Source of the DNA: Paraescarpia echinospica | Lineage: Eukaryota > Annelida > Polychaeta > Sabellida > Siboglinidae | Direction of reading: 5' to 3' | Assembly: GCA_020002185.1 (NCBI GenBank) | Contig: CM034534.1 | Span: forward strand, 35,785,687 to 35,849,686 | DNA: 64,000 nt | Shown: one piece after another, positions 48,262 through 64,000 of the stretch | How positions within the stretch are numbered: position 1 is the stretch's first letter | Layout of the letters: the number at the start of each line of letters is the position of its first letter | The notes under the pieces: model-generated | What the model was told of the DNA's origin: nothing | Databases searched by the model: none | The model's input: the letters and a program-made list of their open reading frames with translations, nothing else | Program-made: the position numbers and the translations under genes

Positions 48262-50722
48262 GACAAGGAAGCCCTTTGGCTTATCGAGTGTCCAACTCAA
48301 GCCCATCTATGTGTATCCCGCCCTTCAGAGGTATATGTCGATTTTATTTTTAAACATATTCACGCTACTAGCACCCATACAATCAGCAGATAATATGTTC
48401 CATTCAGTTACAGTCCTTTGCGAAAATGATAACTTTCTTTTATATAATCTATACTGCTCCTTTGCTGATGTAACTTCATGTCCTCTAGTCCTTCTATCTT
48501 TCTTAACTGAGAACACAATATTTCTATCAATATTTTCATAACCATTATGTATTTTAAACACATCTATCTGATCTCCTCTCAATCTCCTGGTCTCTAGTGT
48601 TGTTAAACCACATTCTTTTAGGCGAATTTCACAACTAAGATCCCTCAGTTTTTGTATCATTTTAGTCGCTCTACTCTGTACTCTTTCTAGCATATCTATG
48701 TCCTTCTTGGGATACGGCCTCCACGCTTGTATACAATATTCAAAATAAAGCCTCACTATTGTTTTGTACAGCGGTACTATTAGTTCTTTTTCCTTATACG
48801 CTATATTTCGCCTAATTAATCCAAGGATTTGATTTCCCTTTGAAGCTGCAATTCCGCACTGCTCTGAAACCTTCATATCAGCACTGATGGTTAATAATCA
48901 GTCCTTTTCTTTTACAGTAGTACTTAGTACAGTACCCCCATTGTATATTCTACATCTCCGTTTCCATGTCCTGTGTGGAGGCATTTACATTTCCCAAAAT
49001 TGAACAGCATTTGCCACTTTTCAGACATTTGATCAACCTGCTAAGATCATCTTGTAAATGCTGTCTATCTCCATCACTTGTAATCCTTCTAAACACTTTT
49101 GTATTATCCGCAAACTTCAACACCTTGCTTGTTATATCATCATCCAAATCGTTGATATATATTAAGAATAATATAGGTCCTAGTACGGATCTCTGTGGTA
49201 CCCCACTCAATACCGATTTCCAGTTTGAAGCCTCCCCATCAACTACTACACGTTGTCTTCTGTCAATCAGCCATTTTCTATCCAGTTTTTTTATACCATT
49301 TCCTATGCCATGGGCCTTTAGCTTAAGCAGTAATTTTTGATGTAGTACTTTGTCGACAGCTTTTTGAAAATCTATGTAGATGATATCTACTGGTGATCCC
49401 TCATCTACCCACTTAGTAATGTCTTCAAAAAAACAAAAAATATTTGTTAAGCATGACCTCGCTTTAAAAACCCATGTTGAGATGGGTTTATCAAGTTATG
49501 TTTAACAAGAAAAGTTTTTTCTCTTGTCACCTTTCCTCCTGTCATCGTTCATTTTATTGACTTCTCTTCTATCACATTTTTTCGCACTTCCTATATTCCC
49601 TTCATATTTCCTCCCATCTCATTTTCTTCTCTCCTCTCCCGTCCTATCTTCCATCCCTCCTTCTCCACGGTTACTTTCTCCCCGTAACCTTCACGCTTGT
49701 CACGTTTTCTGTCGTCGATTTTCCAATTTCTTCCCCTCCAATCACCTTCCCTCCTCTCAATCTCCTTTCCTCAGTCTTCTTGCCACTGCTATTCTCATTC
49801 AGTCCTGCAGTATTCCCACCTCTCTTCCTTCCTTCTCTCTCCATTCCACCTGTCTCCTTGCTAATTCTCATCTCCACCCCCTTCACAATATCTGTCAACC
49901 TAACTATCTCCTTCTGCAGACACTCGACCTTCCAACACCCCATGCACTGAAAGGTGAATTCCTCCTCCTTGGTTTCTGCCCATGACTTCCCATAGCCGGA
50001 CAATGCAAAATCCACCCAGCTGTGGCAGTGATCGCACACCGAGTGTCGCTTTGCCTTGACTTGCCGCTTGCAAGGCGCCATATCACTATAATAATTTACT
50101 TAATAACGTAACTAACTTTGTAAAGACTGTTTCCTGTGTACTACAGCACACTTTATGTTACAGATTTTAAGTACACAGCTGCCTATCTATCCTATCACGA
50201 ACGCTAACATTACCGGTAGTGACCTAAATTAAATACAATCAATGACGTTACGTTAGGATGCTTTATTTATTTAGGTTATGCCGCGCTCTTGCGAATACGA
50301 AGGATACTAGCTATATAAACAATCTGGAGTTCGTCGTACTATCGCCCTTGCTTAATTTTAACAACAATGCTACCTAATCAAAGTATCTAGCAAGTACTGG
50401 CTTACACATATATTACCTTATATAAGTAGTTTTATGGTTGTTACTTTATCTCCTATGTATGGTTGGTTTGTTAAATCTTGTTTATACAACTTATTGAAGG
50501 CTAAGTTACCCTACTATCACTCACTAGACTAAATTGTTCTAAAATACTTTAACTAACTAACTTAAAGCACAAGTGTTACTCAATATATGTCTAGTTTTTC
50601 TTTATGAATAATAGTAAGGTAAGAATAATACTTATTGATCAATATTTCCACTTGTTTTTTCGCTTTTTCTGCACCAACAATTCAACCGTGATCTACATCC
50701 GCCAATGTTCCCGCCAAATATG
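48262..50722 (-). mobile_element. CR1-like LINE, copy C, internally deleted
   Basis: The same family as 14144-18915. It keeps the 5' leader (50722-50085), the start of ORF1 (50081-49671, MAPCKRQVKAKRH onward), then jumps at about 49510 straight into the middle of the RT and runs to the C-terminus (48325). About 2.3 kb is missing relative to copy B, between positions equivalent to 17760 and 15440. The junction sits in AACAAGAAAA/TTTTTTCTC sequence. The last 60 or so bases of the 3' end are also missing. Confidence 0.9.
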
Positions 50723-50727
50723 TTGGG

Positions 50728-51305
50728 CATTTCTGCAAAGAGTATCGGCAAGCTGCAGCGACTGCAAAATGCTGCTGTTCGTCTAATAACTCGGCGTGCG
50801 CGATGCGACAGTGCGTTATCACTACTGCGCCAACTCCACTGGCTGCCTGTCTAGCAACGGATTACCTACAAAATAGCAGAACTGACATATAAGGCGTTAA
50901 ATGCTGAACTCTCGCCACCACTGCTGAGGGTAACCATTTTGTCGTTGCGAGAGCCAGAACCAAAGCTGGTGAATGAGCATTCGTCCACGCTGCCGCTACA
51001 ATATGGAATGGTCTACCAACTACTGTTACTTCCAAAACCTCCCTGCAATCCTTCAAGGCAGCCTTAAAAACTCACCTTTTCATTACGGCGAACACTGTTT
51101 GAAAGACCACAGAAACATTTTCCTTTTAAGTTACTCATATTTTTAGCTTTATCTTTTTAACAAATTTAAGTACTTACTTTACCATGATAATTGTTTTCTT
51201 TTTAATTTACTAGTGTGTACACAGCATTATTATCTGAATTTGTTTATTTTTATATTTAAATTTGTTTAATTTTTACATGGCGCTATATAAAATAAAGATT
51301 AGTAT
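50728..51305 (+). mobile_element. LINE 3' fragment (CR1/L2-like)
   Basis: The plus frames encode KLQRLQNAAVRLITRRA, LLRQLHWLPV, then YKIAELTYKALNAELSPPLL and, after frame breaks, WNGLPTTVTSKTSLQSFKAALKTHLF, the classical LINE C-terminus. The 3' end has GGCGCTATATAAAATAAAGATTA. It is joined directly to the 5' end of LINE copy C. Confidence 0.85.
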
Positions 51306-51329
51306 ATTACTATAAGGGTGCGTGTACCC

Positions 51330-51740
51330 CTACACATTTGGAATTTGGCGTGCCACCAGACCTTTTTGAACGGGCCACCGTCACCGTGCCCCCTAGACCT
51401 TTTTGAGTGTACTTCCGTAACTCGACGAAAAATTGGTCAACAGCACATGTAATACGGGAAAAATATAAATAAAAGTGTAAAATAAAAATGACTGTTCCAG
51501 TTATTTGTATTATGTTATTTCAAAACATAAAAAATACTGTCCCTCACCAACACTGATTGTGTTAGAATATGACGTTACTTATCTTTTCTAAAAATACACA
51601 GTTTAGGAAATGCGTTTAACACATTTTGTATCATTATGATATCATGTTGATGTAAATACCTCATTATCTCATAAAATATCAGATTTTTTCCTTTTTGTTA
51701 GACACATTATTCACTATTTGGAAACAATTAAAGCACATGA
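51330..51740. repeat. Interspersed block, inverse match to 12955-13620
   Basis: Begins with the CACGCCAAAT-type end and runs to CTATTTGGAAACAATTAA. It lacks the CCGCCG-rich middle of the other copy. Confidence 0.7.
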
Positions 51741-51744
51741 TGGT

Positions 51745-52760
51745 TGTACAAATTGACATGCATCTGTTTATGATGGTCACACATCGTATGCCTAAACACG
51801 GAGAATAAACTGGTATTTTGCTTTAGATTGTGTATGCCTATGTTACACCTACATTATTTATCAGTAGGAATTCAATACTATTAATATTGATGTAGTCTCT
51901 TTTGAAAGTGCTTTTTTTTTTTAAACGGAAAATGCATTATTAAATATAAATTTAAGTAGCACCAATTTAGTAGCGTTTAGGTAGTTAATCAATGAACAAT
52001 TTAACTGAAAGTTTTCGTGCCGGACAACTTGCTTCATTGTGTTGTAGTTCAGGTTTTAATTTGAACATAAACCGAACTGGGACAGAGAAATATGTACAAA
52101 ACATTATATTAAACAATTGATTTGTTCAAAACAAATGTATAATGCATATTAAAGAAATTTGACTGATAGATTCCCTGCTATAGCCATCGTATGACAATCA
52201 AACTGAATTAATATTGCACCATGAATTGTTTGAATTTGCGTTTTGGAAAAAGAATACCCTTTACGTGAAAGCGCTCTAAAACGAACCCTAGCGTTATGGT
52301 TGTTAAATAATATTTCAATAATCATAAAGAAACCACATATTTACGTGTCATAGGCTAACACATAAGTACTTCTGTGGTGATGACGTTGTTATGAGGTTAT
52401 GCAACTATATTCCAGGCACTTTCACCTTGTGTGTTTACACGTTTAAATGTATAAACAGGTAATGATTGACATATTAGACAAGTGCCTATGTACCTACCGG
52501 GTGAACATGATCCGTATGCATGCCTTGGTAAACACGTAAATTGTGACACAGTAAAGTAGGATGTTGCAAAGTTGCCAAATTATTAAATGGAGTTGTATAC
52601 CTGTTTAGATTCCACATATCACGCGGTTTACTGTGATATCTCAGTTGTTGAAATATCATCAATAGTTTTTTATTTATTGCTAAAATTGAAGCAACCGTTT
52701 TGATAAACGAAGTAATCTCTACTCATATCATTATTTTTTGACCTGTGGGTTCATAAGTGC
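51745..52760. other. No recognised gene
   Basis: AT-rich noncoding sequence. The only long frames are short and without recognisable motifs. Confidence 0.4.
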
Positions 52761-52762
52761 GT

Positions 52763-52905
52763 GTATTGTATTAGTTTTTGATCATGTATTGTATTAGTTT
52801 TTGATCATGTATTGTATTAGTTTTTGATCATGTATTGTATTAGTTTTGGATCATGTATTGTATTCGTTTTGGATCATGTATTGTATTAGTTTTGGATCAT
52901 GTATT
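52763..52905. repeat. 23-bp tandem repeat, six units
   Basis: Unit GTATTGTATTAGTTTTTGATCAT, with later units carrying TTTTGGATCAT and one TATTCG variant. Confidence 0.92.
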
Positions 52906-54045
52906 GAGGAAAAATGGTCATTGAAAGATGAAATTATATGTTATGCATTTTTTGCCAAAATCACATTGATGGGATGTGACGTAGACAGCTATTTTTGGTT
53001 CGTCTGCAGAATAAGCCTGACGTCCAGTTGCATCATCCGGCATTATCTAGTTATCGTCACCATGGAGGAGATATAGTGTTTTCCAGTGTCCCTAACGATA
53101 CGGTACCTCCATGAATATGAACAAACTGATATAGTTACTAACTTGTTACTTACGCGCTAAGAAATCATGCTCTAAAGGCATCAATAGTCACTAGTTCGCC
53201 TGAAGGTACTCTACTTCAAAAACATATATTGTACACATGATTGATTGTTTATTTAGGATCAACAGTATCAAGAAATTGTGTCCCGTGAGTACAGCACGTG
53301 TACATTTATATATACGTACAATACAGTGAATACAGCGTATTCCATGTCCCATTATTATATGTAGTGCATAATTTTGGTAAAACATTACAGCGGCACGGGA
53401 ATGTAGTATACAAGAATTCCAAATGAAGTAGACAGTTATCACTCTAGTATATTTACAGAATGTATAGTAGATCTAGTATTTGTTGTATAGCAGCAGTGGA
53501 CATGCTCACGTCAACCAGACTACCTCTTGATAGAGGGTCACTATTAATAAAGGAACTTTGTCTTTATCAAACAGCTGTTACACAGCTCAGACGAAGTGTT
53601 TTCGTTGTGCGTCTAATAGCCGGTGTGGTCGGCCACTCCAACGCCTTGTAAATATTTGTGCAACTATAACCTGACTGTGTAAATGTCATTGAACTCCATT
53701 TCGTGCGGTTGTTTTCGTTGTGAACGTCAGACGTCGTCTTGTTCAACTCGTCATGTCTTGTATGTATTCATTTTAATAGTACTCACTTTTATAATTATCG
53801 AATTACGTAGGTGTTTTTTTTACATTGGGACGATGTGAACACTGTAGTTATAAATTATGGGTGTTGCCCACGCGGCTAGTAAGTGTCTAAAACAAGTATT
53901 ATCAAACTCCTTCATTTTGTCAGTGGCTTCAGCGGCAGCGCATGTGTTATTAATTAACAACAATTTTTAACTTTTTCGATCTACCTTTGGAAATATGCGA
54001 TATCAAAATACATCATGATCAACTAGATAAAACGCGTAAAGGGTC
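52906..54045. other. No recognised gene
   Basis: Noncoding. No repeat family or splice-framed exon is seen. Confidence 0.4.
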
Positions 54046-54147
<102 letters not shown>

Positions 54148-55987
54148 TTCCTAATGTACTGTAGCGAAAATAATTGATCAATTCTCGATTACCGAACGTT
54201 CAAAATACGTTCGTCGACCAGTGTTAATTTGCGGTTCAAAATACATTTGTCGGACAGTGTTAATGCATGAAGACCTCCTTCACTGTTGGTCTGGTCGGCA
54301 AATGATATACACGTTTATGACGAGGAAGTAAGCGAGATGTGTCAACATATAATTCATGAATATGAGAAATGTTATTTTTATGGTTTCTAATATCGCACAA
54401 CCCGAGCACTACCACTCAAAATGTGCGCGGCGATTTTTCAATATTCTTGCATTCACGATTGTAACGAAACACAGTATGAAATTAAAACGTGTCTGCACCA
54501 TGTGCAGTGAAAACAGTTTCTTCAATTAGATAGCGCATGTGATGTTTTAGATTTTTGATGTTATAAACATAACAGTCATAACAACATTTTGGGGGTTAGT
54601 GTTAAGATTGATCTCCCATACAACTGTGCGTAACTATTTAATTTGATTGCCGAACACGACACAAAATAAGCGCCGTTCACTGGATTTTCGACGAAATTGA
54701 GAACATCGAACGCACAATTTAATAAGGAGGCAGACACTTCAGCCGATAACATAATATGAGTGGAAACGTTGATTAAAACAATATTTTTCGGTAAGAGTGT
54801 CCTTTGTAGTGAATAGACAACGGTATCGACTTTCATCCAGTACAACGCGTGATGTATTTTAGGTGACATCAAACAAAATTCGACTTTCCCATGCCAGACG
54901 AACAATTTACGCGTGGATATGAAATGCTACGCACAGTGTGATATTATATCACACTGTGATTTTTAAATTCATGCAACATTTGACATACATTATTCGGCTT
55001 GGCAACCCAGTTTGAATCGCGACCCAGGGTTAAGAACCACTGCCGTAATCACATCGATGGAACATGAAAAGTTTATGAAATGTAGCTAACTCTTTATAAA
55101 GTGTGTAAACTTAATTAAATTAAATCATCGACCTTCGTGTTTCTTAGCTACCTGGTACTGCCTTACCATGAAACATGACAGCAATAGTAATAATACTAAT
55201 AATACATTTTATTTCCACAATAGCATCATAATATATATAGATGATTTTATGTTTTAAATGTATTCACAATTTTCGTAGAAAAGGAGAAAGCAGAAGTTTA
55301 GAACTTATGAAGTGTTTTCCACTTTCAAGACAGTTATCACAGATTATATGAATAGATTGAGTTATAATAACATAACAATGCGAACATCGTAACGTAGTAT
55401 GTTTTTGGCTTCTTGCATATTTTCAGTATATCACACCTGTAATCGATCATATCGGAACATTTCACTTTTGTATAATTTCTGAAAAATAAAAACATCAAGA
55501 AACAGGTGTCCAGCAAGGTTGAGTGAGGTTGACATCCACCACTATACCAATTCGTGGTGACAGCTAATTATTGTTAGTAAATTATTCGGACCACTCGCAA
55601 TAAAGTATGCAAATACTGGCAGTTAGTATGATGGTTATAACAAGCTTCCACCGACCCGTGGAACAACAAACGACAGGCAGCATCTGTCAACATTAAAGTA
55701 TTTTGAACTTAATCTCGTTCCTGTGACAATTTAGTTTCTGCTGCCGTCAATTACGGCATTGCATGCAACAAATGATAACTTTAAAGTTACTGCAGTGGCG
55801 CCACCTGGTAAATGACTGACAACTCATGTAATAAAGTAAACAAACTAAAAATAGCTACGTTTGTCTTTTGTTAAGTACATTATCAATGGGCTTGTGTAAA
55901 TAAAAACATTCGCCAGATGGCGCTACGAGTCAACTCAGCCTTCAGTCCGCCTCGTTCTTGAGTTTTTACATGGCAACAGCTAGTTTT
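54148..55987. other. No recognised gene
   Basis: AT-rich noncoding sequence. A short palindrome TATCACACTGTGATA-like run lies at 54940-54960. The minus-strand frame at 54905-54576 (109 codons) has no recognised motif and I do not call it. Confidence 0.4.
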
Positions 55988-56345
55988 AACAAGATTTAAC
56001 AAGATTGCCATCTAGAAAATTAACTCTAGATGGCAGGTGGACAAGGAAGCCTTTTGGTTTATCGAGAGTCCAATACTTTTGATCTACGTGTATCCCGCCC
56101 TTTTAAAGTATGTGTCGATTTTATTTTTAAACATATTCACGCTTCTAGCACCAACACAATCAAGAGATAATCTGTTCCATTCATTTATAGTCCTTTGTGA
56201 GAATGAGAACTTTCTTATATCTAATCTACACTGCTCCTTTATTAATGTAACTTTATGTCCTCTGGTCCTTCTGTCTTTCTCAACTGAACAAAAAATTCTA
56301 TCGGGCCTAACTATTGCTTTGTACATTGGTATTATTAGCTCTATC
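55988..56345 (-). mobile_element. CR1-like LINE, copy D, 3' fragment
   Basis: The 3' end (AACAAGATTTAACAAGATTG at 55989) and C-terminal RT coding (RTRGHKVTLIKEQ, LDIRKFSFSQRT) match copies A-C. An internal deletion joins the YKAIVRP block directly to FCSVEKDRRTRG near 56300. Confidence 0.88.
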
Positions 56346-56359
56346 AGCTTAGAAAAATC

Positions 56360-57041
56360 TACGAATTCACGGTTGTGCTGTTTATGTACAAAATCGTTAA
56401 GAATATATTTCCGTCAGTTGTGACAAGGATGTTCATTAGAAATAACGAACTACACGAACATAGGACACGCAACGCAGAATTACTACATGTGCCGATTTCA
56501 AAACGTAATGTATTATATAAAACATTAGATATTGAGGTGTTAAATTATGGAACTATACGGCGACAACAGTGGATTGTAATTGTAATTATGCATTAGCAAC
56601 GTTTAAACGTCAACTTAAGAATTTTTTGCTAGTAAATAATATTAATGACTTATATAAATAGCATTATTTGTTGCAATTTTAAATGAAGTATTCATGAAAA
56701 TAGTACTGTTGTGATTCATGTTTCTGTTTTTCTTCTTTCTTCAGTCACACAAATTGTTATCTTACACCATGAAATTTATGTATATATGACATGTATTGTG
56801 AGGGCTTTACACCCTCATTACAGAAACCATGGCAATCTATGTATGTATATATGACATGTATTGTGAGGGCTTTATACCGTCATTACAGAAACCATGGCAA
56901 TCTATGTATGTATATATGACATGTATTGTGAGGGCTTTATACCCTCATTACATAAACCATGGCAATCTATGAATGTAAGTGATTGGAATGTATCATAGTT
57001 TCTGTAATAAACCATTATTATTATTATTATATTATTATTAT
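56360..57041 (+). mobile_element. LINE 3' end of another family
   Basis: The frame from 56375 encodes MYKIVKNIFPSVVTRMF, NNELHEHRTRNAELLHVP and YKTLDIEVLNYG, the C-terminal tail typical of jockey-superfamily LINEs. The 3' part contains a tandem repeat (56765-56975) and ends in AATAAACC followed by an (ATT)n tail at 57012-57041. Confidence 0.75.
56765..56975. repeat. 78-bp tandem repeat, nearly three units
   Basis: Units share TATATGACATGTATTGTGAG, GGCTTTA, CCTCATTACA and AAACCATGGCAATCTATG with few differences. It lies within the 3' region of the LINE fragment. Confidence 0.93.
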
Positions 57042-57048
57042 ATTGTGC

Positions 57049-57303
57049 CCCATGAATGTTGTGTGCCTCATTGCACGGGAAGGGGCGAACGTGCTTAGCC
57101 ATTATTCAACTCTCAAAAGGTAAAGGCTTGGCTTGCAGCTGTCAGAAGAGAAGGGAAGTGGCGGCCGATCAGGCATAGTGTTGTGTGGAAGATGCATTTT
57201 AACGTAGATCAGAGGGCAATGATCGAAGGAACCGAAAGGATATGGAAAGAGGTTGGAGTATCTCATCGCATGAGAGGATATAAACTAACATCGCTCCAAA
57301 ATT
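57049..57303 (+). pseudogene. THAP zinc-finger remnant
   Basis: One frame with a single early stop reads ECCVPHCTGRGERA, stop, then VKAWLAAVRREGKWRPIRHS, VVWKMHFN and IEGTERIWKEVGV. It fits the THAP C2CH layout: the CxxxC pair, W-AA-RR, then C-x2-H, here WKMH with the third Cys changed to Trp. The premature stop and lost zinc ligand argue for a decayed copy, perhaps from a transposon. It lies 130 bp before the SLC23 start. Confidence 0.65.
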
Positions 57304-57430
57304 AGCGTATTAATAAATATATATTATAAAAGTATCGCAATAATTTTCCATTATAAATATTAGTATTGTTTATTATACATGAGACATCATAAATAACCCA
57401 CTCTAACAGAACGATTAAAAAAATGGCATA

Positions 57431-63905
<6,475 letters not shown>

Positions 63906-64000
63906 GTACCGTAATCAAAAATTAAAACTGCGTGCATGTCTCTGATTATAAAGGCAAACGAATGCACATATGTTACAAATACATGCTAGTATAGTATGAA

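Noticed and set aside
54576..54905. 109-codon minus-strand frame
   Set aside because: No homology, signal or splice context recognised. Length alone is not enough in AT-rich sequence.

Overview
The window reads as nuclear DNA of a marine invertebrate. Genes are split by GT-AG introns, dinucleotide microsatellites are long, several LINE families are decayed, and DNA transposon remnants are common. The transposon ORF families look like those I know from molluscs and cnidarians, so a mollusc is my best guess, but nothing here fixes the species. Most open frames are low-complexity or antisense artefacts. I support three host loci.

(1) A small family of secreted proteins that I cannot assign. There are two intact three-exon genes of 235 codons each, one on the minus strand (19431-21267) and one on the plus strand (38515-40697), and a broken minus-strand copy (10430-12534). 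All share a signal-peptide exon, identical intron phases, a TATA box and a 3' flank. The two intact genes lie in the arms of a large inverted segmental duplication (13670-24440 and 35385-41860) around a loop of about 11 kb. The left arm was later split by a CR1-type LINE (14144-18915), and the right arm keeps the empty site. (2) The 5' half of an SLC23-type nucleobase/ascorbate transporter (57431-63905). Six exons fit together without a phase conflict, and the gene runs off the right edge. (3) A THAP zinc-finger remnant just upstream of it.

Layout: 1-2340 holds a small inverted repeat and a 35/36-bp minisatellite. 2350-9060 holds a LINE fragment, a long composite repeat with an inserted MITE of 59-bp perfect inverted ends, a tandem duplication and interspersed duplicated blocks. 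10430-12534 is the broken secreted-protein copy. 13670-24440 is the left duplication arm. 24897-30250 holds a TIR-bounded element with a decayed conserved ORF, AT/GT satellites, a 16-bp minisatellite with 254-bp higher-order period, and a second transposase-like remnant. 31170-34640 holds a long-TIR element and another transposon ORF remnant. 35385-41860 is the right arm. 41925-51305 is a transposon graveyard with a 30-bp minisatellite split by a LINE, a MITE, a hAT remnant and an internally deleted LINE. 51306-55987 is mostly unassigned noncoding sequence. 55988-57303 holds LINE tails and the THAP remnant. 57431 to the end is the SLC23 gene, whose introns hold a GT tract touching a splice donor, a 16-bp minisatellite, and an RTE-like LINE with a 17-bp target duplication.

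All comparisons were made by eye. Boundaries given as approximate may move by tens of bases.
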